Shown here: in pieces, positions 40,621 to 50,654 of the stretch
Layout: every line of letters begins with the position of its first letter
How positions within the stretch are numbered: position 1 is the stretch's first letter
Assembly (NCBI RefSeq): GCF_002901995.1
Contig: NZ_PPQN01000010.1
Location: 1-64,000 of the forward strand
Direction of reading: 5' to 3'
Origin: Staphylococcus coagulans
Lineage (GTDB): Bacteria; Bacillota; Bacilli; Staphylococcales; Staphylococcaceae
DNA: 64,000 bases
Notes under the pieces: model-generated
Seen by the model: only the letters and a program-made list of their open reading frames with translations
What the model was told of the DNA's origin: nothing
Database searches by the model: none
Made by a program: the position numbers and the translations under genes

Positions 40621-40761
40621 TTGGGGTTGATGTGCAAACCTCTGTTGGCATATAAATTTTTTTATTTTTGAAGGCTAAATTAGAATTGCGCGATTTGAAA
40701 TAAGAGTATACAATAAATAATCAATACATAGTTTGTACAATATTACATTAATTTGGAAAGA

Positions 40762-42603
40762 ATGATGCGTGTGTGGGATTTTGAACATAGAGGGAAACGT
40801 CATTTAAAATCACGATATATGCCAGGGTTAGACGGATTAAGAGCTGTGGCAGTCATCGCTATTATCATTTATCATCTCAATCCACAATGGTTACCAGGTG
40901 GTTTTTTAGGGGTAGATACATTTTTTGTTATCTCAGGTTATTTGATTACGAGTTTATTACTAACAGAATATTACAATACAGGCAAAATTGATTTAAAGTC
41001 ATTTTGGTTGAGACGGTTTAAGCGACTCATTCCAGCGGTATTTTTTCTAATTATGAGTGTCTTACTGTTGACGCTCATTTTTGAGCCTTCAGAAATCAAA
41101 CCGATTCGTTCAGATGCGATTGCTGCGGTTTTTTATGTTTCAAACTGGTGGTATATCATTCAGAATGTAGATTATTTTGAACAATTTGCGGTTGCCCCTT
41201 TTAAACATTTATGGTCACTCGCAATTGAGGAACAATTTTATCTCGTTTTTCCACTTGTCCTTTTAGGATTATTGACTTTCGTACGACGAACAAAATGGAT
41301 TCGTATCACTTTTTATACATTACTCTTTATATCACTTGTGACAATGGCTGTGTTATATGTACCACAAGAAAATGTCGCACGTGTTTATTTTGGTACGGAT
41401 ACACGTCTACAAACTTTATTAATGGGGGTTATTCTTGCATGGATATGGCCACCTTTTAAGTTGAGTGCTAAAATCAATCAAACTTTAAAAAGTGTGATAG
41501 ATGCCATTGGATTAATCGGCTTAGTGATTTTAATCTTATGTTTTAAAAATGTTGAAGAAGCAGGTAATTGGTTATATTATGGTGGCTTTTTTCTTATATC
41601 AGGTGTCACTTTATTCATCATTGCAAGTAGTGTACATCCTTCAGGCTATTTTGCTAAATTATTAGGCAATCGGGTTTTTACATATATTGGAAGTCGCTCA
41701 TATAGTTTATACCTTTGGCACTATCCAATCATTGTATTTATTCATCACCAATTTGTACAAGGACAAATACCGATGTTTGTCTATTTAATCGAGCTTCTCC
41801 TAATGTTTGGCATGGCAGAATTTTCATATCGCTTCATTGAACAACCTTTCAGAAAAATGGGGTTCCATGCTTTTACTTTTAAACAACTTAGAAACTGGCG
41901 GTCACAAAAAGTTTTACGGACTTGGCTTGTACTTATTTTACTATTACCGAGTGTGCTCGTTTTTGCTGGTGCATTTAATTCACTATCAAACCATAAAGCA
42001 CAGCATGTTACTGAGGTCAATACTGAAGAGTTAGATAAACTTATTGTCAGACCATTACCTCTGCCACAACTTGAAATCAATGGTTTCACTGTTAAAGGAG
42101 ATCATAGTCAGTATGCTTCATGGAAACCATTACTTATTGGTGATTCAGTTATGGTGGATATTGGGGATTACTTTAAATCTTATGTATCCAATGCAGATAT
42201 TAATGGTAAGGTCGGCCGAAATCTCATTCAAGCGATTCCGTTAGTCAAAGAGAATTACAAGCAATATAAAAACAAAGATGATATTATCGTTTTAGAGTTA
42301 GGAACAAACGGAGACTTTACAGAAGACCAGCTTGATACACTATTAGACTTATTTGATAAAGCAGATATTTATGTTGTCAATACAAGAGTTCCGCGTTCTT
42401 ATGAAGGACATGTCAATGATGTATTGAAAAAGGCAGCTAAAAAACGTGGAAACGTCACATTAGTCGATTGGTATCAAAAATCTGCAAATCATACAGAATA
42501 TTTTGCACCAGACGGCATTCATTTAGAGCCACCGGGTGTGAGAGCATTAACGCATAGTATCATTCATGAAATAGAACAAAATCATCCTACAGATAAAAAA
42601 TAG
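40762..42603 (+). CDS. OatA-type membrane O-acyltransferase with SGNH domain
   Basis: About 613 residues. The N-terminal acyltransferase-3 domain has about 11 helices and begins RYMPGLDGLRAVAVIAIIIYHL, with the catalytic-type His and the GFLGVDTFFVISGYLIT block. The C-terminal extracytoplasmic SGNH esterase-like domain has GDSV (Ser near 462), LELGTNGDF and APDGIHL with the Asp-x-x-His pair. This is the layout of peptidoglycan O-acetyltransferase OatA; staphylococci carry more than one homologue and the acceptor here is unknown. The start is unclear: ATGs at 40762 and 40765 and a TTG at 40753 all have poor ribosome sites (GGAAAG very close). Confidence 0.85.
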   Translation: MMRVWDFEHRGKRHLKSRYMPGLDGLRAVAVIAIIIYHLNPQWLPGGFLGVDTFFVISGYLITSLLLTEYYNTGKIDLKSFWLRRFKRLIPAVFFLIMSVLLLTLIFEPSEIKPIRSDAIAAVFYVSNWWYIIQNVDYFEQFAVAPFKHLWSLAIEEQFYLVFPLVLLGLLTFVRRTKWIRITFYTLLFISLVTMAVLYVPQENVARVYFGTDTRLQTLLMGVILAWIWPPFKLSAKINQTLKSVIDAIGLIGLVILILCFKNVEEAGNWLYYGGFFLISGVTLFIIASSVHPSGYFAKLLGNRVFTYIGSRSYSLYLWHYPIIVFIHHQFVQGQIPMFVYLIELLLMFGMAEFSYRFIEQPFRKMGFHAFTFKQLRNWRSQKVLRTWLVLILLLPSVLVFAGAFNSLSNHKAQHVTEVNTEELDKLIVRPLPLPQLEINGFTVKGDHSQYASWKPLLIGDSVMVDIGDYFKSYVSNADINGKVGRNLIQAIPLVKENYKQYKNKDDIIVLELGTNGDFTEDQLDTLLDLFDKADIYVVNTRVPRSYEGHVNDVLKKAAKKRGNVTLVDWYQKSANHTEYFAPDGIHLEPPGVRALTHSIIHEIEQNHPTDKK

Positions 42604-42641
42604 GATCGAAAAAAGGATGATAAAACAGAGTGCTGTAATAC

Positions 42642-42692
42642 AGTCGCGATGAAACGCCTAGTTATCAGGTGGGTTTTGTCGCGACTTATTTT
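42642..42692 (+). terminator. Terminator of the acyltransferase gene
   Basis: AGTCGCGA (42642-42649) pairs with TCGCGACT (42679-42686), with AAAC/GTTTT pairing inside, followed by TATTTTAT. Confidence 0.7.
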
Positions 42693-42783
42693 ATAAGTAA
42701 CCAGTTGTAATGTTTTAAATTCAAAATATCAGGCAAATGCATAGATGTAGCATTCAAAGCACTGTAAATTTAATTTTTAAAAA

Positions 42784-42800
42784 GGTCAAAAAAAGTCAAA
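42784..42800 (+). promoter_or_regulatory. CtsR operator 1
   Basis: GGTCAAAAAAAGTCAAA is a perfect CtsR heptad repeat (RGTCAAANANRGTCAAA), placed just upstream of the clpB -35. Confidence 0.85.
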
Positions 42801-42807
42801 CTAAGCA

Positions 42808-42836
42808 TTGATTTTTTCGATAGTGAGGGTTATAAT
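42808..42836 (+). promoter_or_regulatory. SigA promoter of clpB
   Basis: TTGATT (42808-42813) and TATAAT (42831-42836) with 17-base spacing, sandwiched between two CtsR operators. Confidence 0.8.
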
Positions 42837-42844
42837 ATAACTAA

Positions 42845-42873
42845 GGTCAAAGAAAGTCAAAGTCAACGTTGAC
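42845..42873 (+). promoter_or_regulatory. CtsR operator 2 with adjoining palindrome
   Basis: GGTCAAAGAAAGTCAAA (42845-42861) is a second perfect CtsR box, covering the likely transcription start. It runs straight into the palindrome GTCAACGTTGAC (42862-42873), which adds an extra GTCAA half-site in each orientation. Confidence 0.8.
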
Positions 42874-42899
42874 CTATTTTAATAGAGGGGTGAGCCATT

Positions 42900-45518
42900 T
42901 TGGATATTAATCAAATGACACATGCAATTCAAAATGCACTTCAGAAAGCAATTGATTATGCGAAAACCTATCAATTAACCAATATAGAAGTAGAAGCTGT
43001 ACTTAAAGCAGTTATCGAAGAGCCAGATAGTTTATTTAAAAGTGTATTAGAGCGTGCAAATATTAATATAGAAGAGTTAGAACGCGCTTTAGATAATAAA
43101 TTGAAAAGTTATCCAACGATGAAAGGCGATCAAGTACAATATGGTCAGTATATTTCGCCACAAACGAATCAACTTTTTACAACTGCAGAAAATTATATGA
43201 AAACGTATGATGATCAATTTATATCAATGGAGCACATTTTGCTAGCAGCGATAGATATTGATGAAACGATGAAACGTTTTGTAGAACATAAAAAAGAAGT
43301 GATTGTCGAAATCATTAAAAAGATAAGAGGAGGGAATCATGTGACTACACAAAACCCTGAAGTCAACTATGAAGCATTATCAAAATATGGACGTGACTTA
43401 GTGGAAGAAGTACGTAAAGGTAACATGGATCCTGTTATTGGACGAGATGAAGAAATTCGTAACACAATCCGTATTTTGAGCCGTAAAACAAAAAATAATC
43501 CAGTATTAATCGGAGAACCTGGTGTAGGTAAAACAGCAATCGTTGAAGGGTTAGCACAACGAATTGTAAAAAAAGATGTTCCAGATTCATTGCTTGATAA
43601 AACGGTATTCGAGCTCGATTTAAGCGCACTTGTGGCTGGGGCAAAGTACCGTGGTGAATTTGAAGAAAGATTAAAAGCAGTATTAAAAGAAGTCAAAGAA
43701 TCAGATGGGCGTATTCTGTTATTTATAGATGAAATTCATATGCTGGTAGGTGCAGGAAAAACAGACGGTGCTATGGATGCAGGTAATATGCTTAAACCAA
43801 TGTTAGCACGAGGAGAGTTGCACTGTATCGGTGCCACAACTTTGAATGAATATCGAGAATATATTGAGAAAGATTCAGCTTTAGAACGACGTTTTCAAAA
43901 AGTGAATGTTGCTGAGCCTAATATTGAAGATACGATTTCTATTTTACGTGGTTTAAAAGAACGTTATGAAGTGCATCATGGTGTACGCATTCAAGACCGT
44001 GCGCTCGTTGCTGCTGCAGAGCTATCTGATCGTTATATTACGGATCGATTCTTGCCAGACAAAGCTATTGACCTTGTCGATCAAGCTTCAGCAACAATCA
44101 GAACTGAAATGGGCTCTAACCCTACTGAATTAGACCAAGCGAACCGTCGTGTGATGCAATTAGAAATTGAAGAAAACGCATTGAAAAAAGAGTCAGACGA
44201 AGCAAGTCGTATTCGTTTGAAAGAGTTACAAGAAGAACTCGCTGAAGAAAAAGAAAAACAAGCGGCTTTACAAGCGCGTGTTGAAAATGAAAAAGAAAAA
44301 ATTGCTAAAGTACAAGAAAAACGGGCAGAACTTGATGAAAGTCGTAAAGCTTTAGAAGATGCAGAAAATAATTATGACTTGGAAAAAGCAGCGGTGTTAC
44401 AACACGGTAAAATACCAGAACTTGAAAAAGAATTGAAAGCGCTCGAAGCTTCATTTCAAGAAGCACAAGGTGAAGATTCAGATCGCATTATACGTGAAGT
44501 TGTAACTGATGAAGAAATTGGAGAAATTGTAAGTCAATGGACAGGTATTCCAGTTTCAAAACTTGTTGAAACAGAACGTGAAAAATTATTGCACTTATCT
44601 GATATCCTTCATCGTCGAGTGGTAGGACAAGATCAAGCCGTTGATCTTGTATCAGATGCCGTTGTACGTGCAAGAGCAGGTATTAAAGATCCTAACCGAC
44701 CAATTGGCTCATTCTTGTTCTTAGGACCTACGGGTGTTGGTAAAACAGAACTTGCTAAAGCATTGGCTTCGTCATTGTTTGATTCAGAAAAGCATATGAT
44801 TCGTATCGATATGAGTGAATACATGGAAAAACATTCTGTCTCAAGGTTAATTGGAGCACCTCCGGGATACGTTGGACACGATGAAGGTGGACAATTAACT
44901 GAAGCGGTGAGACGGAACCCTTATTCAGTTATTTTGTTAGATGAGATAGAAAAAGCACATACGGATGTATTTAATGTGTTGCTTCAAATTTTAGATGAAG
45001 GTCGACTTACTGATTCTAAAGGTCGTAGTGTAGATTTCAAAAATGCAATCATCATTATGACAAGTAACATTGGTTCACAAATTTTATTAGAAAATGTAAA
45101 AGATACAGGTGTTATTACTGAAGAAACAGAAAAAGCAGTCACTAGCAGTTTGAATGCATATTTTAAACCAGAAATTTTAAACAGAATGGACGATATTGTG
45201 TTATTCAAACCGCTTTCTATTGATGATATGAAAATGATTGTTGATAAAATCCTCAACAATTTAAACATGCGCTTGATGGATCAACGCATCCAACTCGAAA
45301 TGAGTGATGAAGCTGAAAAATGGATGGGTGAAGAAGCATACGAACCACAGTTTGGTGCGCGTCCATTAAAACGTTTTGTTCAAAGACATGTCGAAACACC
45401 TTTAGCAAGAATGATGATTAAAGATCATCTTCCAGAAGGTACAAAAGTGTATGGTTATTTAGAAAACAATGAAATACAATTTAAAGTAGAAAAACCGACG
45501 AATGAAGTAGAAGCATAA
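42900..45518 (+). CDS. clpB: Chaperone disaggregase ClpB
   Basis: Hexameric AAA+ disaggregase that extracts proteins from aggregates with DnaK; needed for thermotolerance. 872 residues: N-domain (1-145), NBD1 with Walker A GEPGVGKT at 205-212, a long coiled-coil M-domain (about 410-530) rich in Glu/Lys, and NBD2 with GPTGVGKT at 609-616. There is no IGF/L loop for ClpP, as expected. It starts with TTG at 42900 after GAGGGGTG. Expression should be CtsR-repressed and heat-induced, given the two operators. An internal GTG start is also likely. Confidence 0.97.
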   Translation: MDINQMTHAIQNALQKAIDYAKTYQLTNIEVEAVLKAVIEEPDSLFKSVLERANINIEELERALDNKLKSYPTMKGDQVQYGQYISPQTNQLFTTAENYMKTYDDQFISMEHILLAAIDIDETMKRFVEHKKEVIVEIIKKIRGGNHVTTQNPEVNYEALSKYGRDLVEEVRKGNMDPVIGRDEEIRNTIRILSRKTKNNPVLIGEPGVGKTAIVEGLAQRIVKKDVPDSLLDKTVFELDLSALVAGAKYRGEFEERLKAVLKEVKESDGRILLFIDEIHMLVGAGKTDGAMDAGNMLKPMLARGELHCIGATTLNEYREYIEKDSALERRFQKVNVAEPNIEDTISILRGLKERYEVHHGVRIQDRALVAAAELSDRYITDRFLPDKAIDLVDQASATIRTEMGSNPTELDQANRRVMQLEIEENALKKESDEASRIRLKELQEELAEEKEKQAALQARVENEKEKIAKVQEKRAELDESRKALEDAENNYDLEKAAVLQHGKIPELEKELKALEASFQEAQGEDSDRIIREVVTDEEIGEIVSQWTGIPVSKLVETEREKLLHLSDILHRRVVGQDQAVDLVSDAVVRARAGIKDPNRPIGSFLFLGPTGVGKTELAKALASSLFDSEKHMIRIDMSEYMEKHSVSRLIGAPPGYVGHDEGGQLTEAVRRNPYSVILLDEIEKAHTDVFNVLLQILDEGRLTDSKGRSVDFKNAIIIMTSNIGSQILLENVKDTGVITEETEKAVTSSLNAYFKPEILNRMDDIVLFKPLSIDDMKMIVDKILNNLNMRLMDQRIQLEMSDEAEKWMGEEAYEPQFGARPLKRFVQRHVETPLARMMIKDHLPEGTKVYGYLENNEIQFKVEKPTNEVEA
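43327..43343 (+). promoter_or_regulatory. Internal translation start within clpB
   Basis: GAGGAGGG (43327-43334) lies six bases before an in-frame GTG (43341-43343, codon 148). In E. coli an internal GTG at codon 149 yields a ClpB form lacking the N-domain; the equivalent placement here suggests the same dual product. Confidence 0.55.
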
Positions 45519-45543
45519 AGCGTCATCTAATATAACTGAAACG

Positions 45544-45596
45544 TAAGAGTAGGACTGAAAGCAATTTTATTTTCATGTCCTACTCTTATTTTTTTA
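45544..45596 (+). terminator. clpB terminator
   Basis: TAAGAGTAGGAC (45544-45555) pairs perfectly with GTCCTACTCTTA (45577-45588), followed by a T run. Confidence 0.9.
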
Positions 45597-45746
45597 ATTG
45601 TGCACAGATGTATTATAAAAAATGTTAAAAATTTTATAGAAATATTGAGATTTACTATAAAAGCATATAATATATATGTGTGGATAAGATAATGACTTTT
45701 TATTTCTGTTTCGCACATAATACATAGGAAAAAGGTGACAAAATAC

Positions 45747-46643
45747 ATGAATAAATGGACAAAGACGACTGCAGCACTTTTAGCTTTAGGCATTGCTTCT
45801 TCAAGCGTACCTTATCAAGCGTATGCAGGAGGTGGCCAAGCGACTCAAGCACAACAAACGGCAACACAAGCAGAAACTCAAGCGACAAAAGAACTAGCAC
45901 AACAAAATATGATGAGTGTTTCATGGTATCAAAATTCTGCTGAAGCTAAAGCATTATATGCGCAAGGTTATAATACAGCTAAAGAAACATTGAGCAAAAA
46001 AATTAAAAATCATAAAGGTGGTAAAAAATTAGCCATCGTTCTTGATATTGATGAAACGGTACTTGATAATTCACCTTACCAAGCTGCAAGTGTTTTAAAT
46101 GGTAAAACATTCCCAGAAGGTTGGCATGAGTGGGTAAAAAGCGCACAAGCAAAACCAGTATATGGCGCTAAAGACTTCTTGAAATATGCGGACAAGCATG
46201 ATGTAGAAATATTCTATGTCTCTGACCGTTCACATGAAAAAGAGCTTGACGCTACGATTAAAAACTTGAAAAAAGAAAAATTACCACAAGCTGACAAAAA
46301 ACATGTATTGTTGAAAAAAGAAGGCGAAAAGGGTAAAACAGAGCGTCGTGATAAAGTACGCACTGATTACAACTTAGTGATGTTATTTGGTGATAACTTG
46401 CTTGATTTTGATGAGCCAAAACAACCGACAGCAAAATCACGTGAAGAACTTGTAAGACAACACGAAGACGATTTTGGAAGCAAATACATTATTTTCCCTA
46501 ACCCAATGTATGGTAGCTGGGAAGCAACATTGTACAACAATGACTACAGTATCAGCGCGAAACAAAAATTAGAAAAACGTAAACAATCACTTAAATATTT
46601 CGATCAAAAAACAAACAAAGTTAAAACAATTGATATGAAATAA
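45747..46643 (+). CDS. Secreted class C acid phosphatase (SapS/P4-like)
   Basis: 298 residues with a Sec signal peptide (MNKWTKTTAALLALGIASSS, cleavage probably after AYA near residue 29) followed by a Gln/Thr/Ala-rich linker. HAD-type class C motif LDIDETVLDN gives Asp100 and Asp102, with VSDRSHEKE and the second Asp pair MLFGDNLLDF. It closely resembles S. aureus SapS and the e(P4) 5'-nucleotidase family, but lacks a lipobox Cys, so it is secreted, not lipid-anchored. The ATG at 45747 follows AAAGGTG; an in-frame GTG at 45735 is disfavoured. Confidence 0.9.
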   Translation: MNKWTKTTAALLALGIASSSVPYQAYAGGGQATQAQQTATQAETQATKELAQQNMMSVSWYQNSAEAKALYAQGYNTAKETLSKKIKNHKGGKKLAIVLDIDETVLDNSPYQAASVLNGKTFPEGWHEWVKSAQAKPVYGAKDFLKYADKHDVEIFYVSDRSHEKELDATIKNLKKEKLPQADKKHVLLKKEGEKGKTERRDKVRTDYNLVMLFGDNLLDFDEPKQPTAKSREELVRQHEDDFGSKYIIFPNPMYGSWEATLYNNDYSISAKQKLEKRKQSLKYFDQKTNKVKTIDMK

Positions 46644-46650
46644 GTATAGA

Positions 46651-46702
46651 AAAAAATAGCCATTAGAAATCGTGAATAAGATGATTTCATGGCTATTTTT
46701 AT
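46651..46702 (+). terminator. Terminator of the acid phosphatase gene
   Basis: AAAAATAGCCAT pairs with ATGGCTATTTTT (ending about 46700), extended by GAAATC/GATTTC inside. Confidence 0.85.
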
Positions 46703-46793
46703 TCGGTTTATATTTAAACAAATTACGATTGTATGGTTGAGGTTAAACGATGGAGACTGAGTAATTCAACATACTTCATAATATTAAAGAGAT

Positions 46794-46843
46794 AAAAACG
46801 AAGCCCGAGATGAATTCGTATAGAATGCGAAAAACTCGGGCTT
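46794..46843 (-). terminator. Terminator of the DUF2929 gene
   Basis: AAGCCCGAG (46801-46809) pairs with CTCGGGCTT (46835-46843); on the minus strand it continues into CGTTTTTAT. Its sequence is nearly the same as the hairpin at 6136-6173. Confidence 0.7.
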
Positions 46844-46915
46844 TATCGATGATTGAGAACGTTGGTCTCTTGCATAGTAAAGGCAAATTCAATGCCCTAC
46901 TCAATAAGATTATCG

Positions 46916-47098
46916 CTAATGCGAATCGTGGTTTGGTCTACCAGCGGCATCCAAGAGTGCAATAACAATAACCATAACTACAGCAAGAAAAATTGGTGTG
47001 ATAAGGTTAATTGGCCCTCCACCATTAAGACTATTTAAAACAAAATTGACCATTTCTAAAAGTAAAATAGCCCAAATCAATGTGATGAAGTATTTCAT
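46916..47098 (-). CDS. DUF2929/YjzD-like small membrane protein
   Basis: 60 residues with two membrane helices (about 3-22 and 32-50) joined by a short loop (NSLNGGGP), ending in the charged AAGRPNHDSH. It matches the DUF2929/YjzD family, which in Bacillus and Staphylococcus sits divergently beside fabH. Function unknown; proximity suggests a link to lipid synthesis, which is inference only. The ATG at 47098 has GGAGGC about 10 bases upstream; a longer frame to 47131 lacks a site. The FapR operator region lies between it and fabH. Confidence 0.8.
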   Translation of the reverse strand: MKYFITLIWAILLLEMVNFVLNSLNGGGPINLITPIFLAVVMVIVIALLDAAGRPNHDSH

Positions 47099-47176
47099 TT
47101 TATATTGCCTCCATATGATTGATATTTTCATTATAATATTCTTGGAGTGATTTGTATAGCTATCCTAGCATCTCGC

Positions 47177-47221
47177 TTGTCTTTTTTTATCACATTGTGG
47201 TAAATTAATACCTGGTATTAA
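47177..47221 (+). promoter_or_regulatory. fabHF promoter with FapR operator
   Basis: TTAATACCTGGTATTAA (47205-47221) is a near-consensus FapR box, a 17-base palindrome around CCTGG. It overlaps the -10 region of a candidate promoter (TTGTCT at 47177-47182, TAAATT at 47201-47206). FapR repression is relieved by malonyl-CoA. Confidence 0.8.
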
Positions 47222-47247
47222 AAATTTTAAAAGAAGGTGTTCAAACC

Positions 47248-48189
47248 ATGAATGTAGGTATTAAAGGATTTGGCGCTTATGCACCTGATCGAGTTGTTGA
47301 TAATGCATATTTTGAATCGTACCTAGATACATCTGATGAATGGATTTCTCAAATGACTGGGATTAAAGAACGTAGATGGGCTAATGAAGATCAAGATACT
47401 TCTGATTTAGCTTACGAGGCAAGTGTGAGAGCGATTGAAGATGCAGGTATTAATGCGCAAGATATAGACATGGTTATTGTTGCAACATCTACAGGCGATC
47501 ACCGATTTCCGACAGTAGCTAATATGTTACAACAACGTTTAGGATTAAATAAAGTTGCATCTATGGATCAATTAGCAGCTTGTTCTGGGTTTATGTATGG
47601 TATTGTGACAGCACGTTCGTTCGTACTTTCTGGAGAATATCAAAATGTACTTGTTGTGGGTGCAGATAAACTCTCTAAAATTACAGATTTAAACGACCGT
47701 TCAACAGCTATTTTATTTGGTGACGGCGCTGGAGCAGTTATTATTGGCGAAGTATCCGGAAATCGTGGTATTCTGAGCTATGAGTTAGGCTCTGATGGCA
47801 TTGGAGGAAAATACCTCTATCAAGACCAAGAGACGAATTTTATCCGTATGAATGGACGTGAAGTTTTTAAATTTGCTGTACGCGTAATGGGAGAATCCTC
47901 ACAACGTGCAGTTGAAAAAGCACATCTGAATGCGGAAGATATTAATATGTTTATACCACATCAAGCAAACATTCGCATTATGGAATCAGCGCGTCAGCGT
48001 TTAGATTTGCCAAAAGAAAAAATGAGTGTCTCAGTTGATAAATACGGGAATACTTCTGCAGCGTCTATTCCGCTCAGTGTGAAGCAGGAATTAGAGAATG
48101 GACGTATTAAAGATGATGATATTGTTGTATTTGTTGGATTTGGTGGCGGACTCACTTGGGGTTCGATTGTACTCAGATGGGGTAAATAA
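47248..48189 (+). CDS. fabH: Beta-ketoacyl-ACP synthase III
   Basis: Initiates type II fatty-acid synthesis by condensing a short (often branched) acyl-CoA with malonyl-ACP. 313 residues, equal to S. aureus FabH. The catalytic triad is Cys112 in AACSGF, His238 in PHQANIR and an Asn in [10 protein letters not shown] near 268. [10 protein letters not shown]-type loop ([11 protein letters not shown]) is intact. Start after AAGAAGGTG. Operonic with fabF and controlled by FapR. Confidence 0.97.
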   Translation: MNVGIKGFGAYAPDRVVDNAYFESYLDTSDEWISQMTGIKERRWANEDQDTSDLAYEASVRAIEDAGINAQDIDMVIVATSTGDHRFPTVANMLQQRLGLNKVASMDQLAACSGFMYGIVTARSFVLSGEYQNVLVVGADKLSKITDLNDRSTAILFGDGAGAVIIGEVSGNRGILSYELGSDGIGGKYLYQDQETNFIRMNGREVFKFAVRVMGESSQRAVEKAHLNAEDINMFIPHQANIRIMESARQRLDLPKEKMSVSVDKYGNTSAASIPLSVKQELENGRIKDDDIVVFVGFGGGLTWGSIVLRWGK

Positions 48190-48206
48190 CAGAGGAGGAA
48201 ATGAAC

Positions 48207-49451
48207 ATGACAAAAAAACATCGTGTTGTAGTTACAGGCCTTGGTGCCTTGTCACCTATTGGAAATGACGTCCCATCAATGTGGGACAGCGCCCTGAATG
48301 GCGTAAATGGTATCGATAAAATCACTAGAATTGATACAGAACCTTATCAAGTGCACATTGGTGGAGAACTAAAAGATTTTAACGTGGAAGATTTTATTCC
48401 TAAAAAAGAAGCACGAAAAATGGCACGTTTTACACAGTATGCCGTTGTAGCGGCACGCGAAGCATTACAAGACTCTGGTTTAACTATTGATGAAAAGAAT
48501 GCAGATCGTGTAGGCGTTTGGATTGGTTCTGGCATCGGTGGTATGGAAACTTTTGAACAAGCCTATGATCAATTAAAAGCACGTGGTCCACGTCGTGTGA
48601 GTCCATTTTTTGTACCGATGTTAATTCCGGACATGGCTTCAGGTCAAGTTTCAATAGATACAGGTGCAAAAGGGCCTAATGGTGCTACTGTTACAGCCTG
48701 TGCGACAGCAACAAACTCTATCGGTGAAGCTTTTAAATTTATTGAACGTGGTGACGCTGATGCAATGATTGCTGGTGGAACAGAGGCACCAATTACACAT
48801 ATGGCTATTGCTGGATTTAGTGCGAGTCGTGCATTAACAACGAATGACGATATTGAAACAGCTTGTCGACCTTTCCAAGAAGGCCGCGATGGCTTTGTAA
48901 TGGGTGAAGGTGCAGGGATTCTAGTACTTGAGTCACTTGAGTCAGCACAAGCGCGTGGTGCTCGAATTTATGCGGAGCTTGTTGGTTATGGTGCTACTGG
49001 AGATGCATATCACATTACTGCACCGGGGCCAGAAGGTGAAGGTGGTTCTCGTGCAATGGAAGCAGCGATTCAAGATGCAGGCATTCAGCCTCAAGATATT
49101 CAATACTTGAATGCACATGGTACAAGTACGCCTGTTGGTGACTTATCTGAAATTCAAGCGGTCAAAAACACATTTGGTGACGCTGCTAAATCACTGAAAA
49201 TTAGTTCGACGAAATCAATGACGGGCCATCTTTTAGGTGCAACAGGTGGTATTGAAGCGATTTTCTCAATTTTATCAATTCGTGATGGTAAAATTGCGCC
49301 GACTATTCACGCTGTATCACCGGATGCTGAAATTGATTTAGATATTACGCCAAATGAAGCTGTAGATCATGAAATTGAATACGCGATGAGTAATAGCCTT
49401 GGCTTTGGCGGTCATAACGCAGTACTCATTTTCAAAAAATATAGCGAATAA
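48207..49451 (+). CDS. fabF: Beta-ketoacyl-ACP synthase II
   Basis: Elongating condensing enzyme of type II fatty-acid synthesis. 414 residues. Catalytic Cys165 is in [10 protein letters not shown], the two His are in [12 protein letters not shown] and [12 protein letters not shown], and the C-terminal [15 protein letters not shown] glycine-rich loop is conserved. The ATG at 48207 is chosen because AGAGGAGG lies 8 bases upstream; the ATG two codons earlier is too close. It follows fabH by 17 bases and is co-transcribed; a terminator follows at 49471. Confidence 0.97.
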   Translation: MTKKHRVVVTGLGALSPIGNDVPSMWDSALNGVNGIDKITRIDTEPYQVHIGGELKDFNVEDFIPKKEARKMARFTQYAVVAAREALQDSGLTIDEKNADRVGVWIGSGIGGMETFEQAYDQLKARGPRRVSPFFVPMLIPDMASGQVSIDTGAKGPNGATVTACATATNSIGEAFKFIERGDADAMIAGGTEAPITHMAIAGFSASRALTTNDDIETACRPFQEGRDGFVMGEGAGILVLESLESAQARGARIYAELVGYGATGDAYHITAPGPEGEGGSRAMEAAIQDAGIQPQDIQYLNAHGTSTPVGDLSEIQAVKNTFGDAAKSLKISSTKSMTGHLLGATGGIEAIFSILSIRDGKIAPTIHAVSPDAEIDLDITPNEAVDHEIEYAMSNSLGFGGHNAVLIFKKYSE

Positions 49452-49470
49452 AATAGAGAATTTAAATCAA

Positions 49471-49516
49471 AAAATGCGTTTACTCTCAAAATCATTGATG
49501 GGTGAACGCATTTTTT
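49471..49516 (+). terminator. fabHF terminator
   Basis: AAAATGCGTTTAC (49471-49483) pairs with GTGAACGCATTTT (49502-49514), followed by TT. Confidence 0.85.
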
Positions 49517-50028
49517 AATTTTCTCTCTTATTGGTGTCGTCTAATTTATGAATATAATAAGAAAATAATCAACAAGCAACATAAAATGATGCCGAATACT
49601 TATTCAAAGATGTTTTTTCTACAAATACAGTGTTCATATTATCTAATATATATAATAGAAGAAACACGGCAAAGAGATATACTTACGTACGATATATTGT
49701 CAGCAATAATAAAATATAACAATTAAGAAAGATAATGTCCTTATGCTAATATATGTAAAGATTTGACAAGTTATAGATATTTTCAAAATGATTGTATACG
49801 TTTATTTAAAAGGTTCAAAACGTTTCAAATAAATGTATCTGTAAAATATTAACCATTGATTAAAAGTAAACGGTTTTAAAGCAAAAGTATAAATTTGTTA
49901 CATGAGATAAAACTGACTGCAGAATAAATGATCAATTTGAACTGAAATTTCCATCATAAAATAATTGAATTATCTGAAATCATCGTATTTCCTAGGAGAA
50001 CACTCGCCTTAAATTTATTCATTTTTTA
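49517..50028. other. AT-rich intergenic region between fabF and the DUF3899 gene
   Basis: No gene supported. A 74-codon frame starts inside the terminator and has very AT-driven composition, so it is not counted. An inverted repeat TTTATTT / AAATAAA (about 49801-49834) encloses AGGTTCAAAACGTTTC. No clear terminator for the converging DUF3899 gene was found. Confidence 0.4.
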
Positions 50029-50406
50029 TTATGCGAGATATGCGAGTACAATAGCGATGACAAAGTAAGCGACATGAATAAGAAGCGCAGGCATAATCCA
50101 AGGTGCTACAAAGTATTCCGATTTTTTAGCATGCTTTGGATTAAAAAAAGCGTCATCTTCAAAGCGTGAGCGATTCTTTTTACGCATCATTTGATAACGG
50201 AACTTTCTAAATCCATAACTTGTAACGTCGAGTATGCCTTCTTGAATAATTAAGAATGTGAATAGTAATATCGAGACCATGATTGTTATGGTGAAAAAGA
50301 TATTGATGAAGTGTGTCCATGTATGGATAGATAAAAGCCATATAATTAAACTTGCAAGGGGTGTAAATAAGATATAAATTAAAGCATTTTTGTTTATACG
50401 TTTCAT
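50029..50406 (-). CDS. DUF3899 family membrane protein
   Basis: 125 residues with membrane helices at about 9-27, 33-54 and 103-124 and a basic cytoplasmic loop between the second and third (RKFRYQMMRKKNRSR). The segment ILDVTSYGFRKFRYQM followed by KSEYFVAPWIMPALLIH is that of DUF3899, found next to the opp locus in S. aureus. Function unknown. Divergent from oppB, from which it is separated by 248 bases carrying the opp promoter. Confidence 0.75.
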   Translation of the reverse strand: MKRINKNALIYILFTPLASLIIWLLSIHTWTHFINIFFTITIMVSILLFTFLIIQEGILDVTSYGFRKFRYQMMRKKNRSRFEDDAFFNPKHAKKSEYFVAPWIMPALLIHVAYFVIAIVLAYLA

Positions 50407-50564
50407 AGTTTCATTCCTTATTTAGTATTTACTGAAATCATTGTAACTTAATTCCCTTCATTATACACCTATATATCTATTCTGAAAGTGTGAATATCAT
50501 TATAAAGCACAATGAAAAGACGAGTTTAATTTAAAAATTTTTATTGTGTTAAATCAAAATCTTA

Positions 50565-50615
50565 TTGATTAAATTTTGCGAAAAGTCTATAATGACATTA
50601 ATATTTCTGAAAATT
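50565..50615 (+). promoter_or_regulatory. opp promoter with CodY-like box
   Basis: TTGATT (50565-50570) and TATAAT (50588-50593) with 17-base spacing form a near-ideal SigA promoter. ATATTTCTGAAAATT (50601-50615) matches the CodY motif AATTTTCWGAAAATT at 13 of 15 positions and covers the transcription start. CodY repression of opp3 is known in S. aureus. Confidence 0.7.
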
Positions 50616-50654
50616 TAGAAGGGAATGTTAATTTAGATTAGGGGGTTTACGCTG

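Noticed and set aside
46853-47038. 61-codon plus-strand ORF opposite the DUF2929 gene
   Set aside because: It is antisense to a recognisable membrane protein with a proper ribosome site.
49502-49726. 74-codon ORF after fabF
   Set aside because: Its start lies in the fabF terminator arm and its composition is what AT-rich spacer gives.
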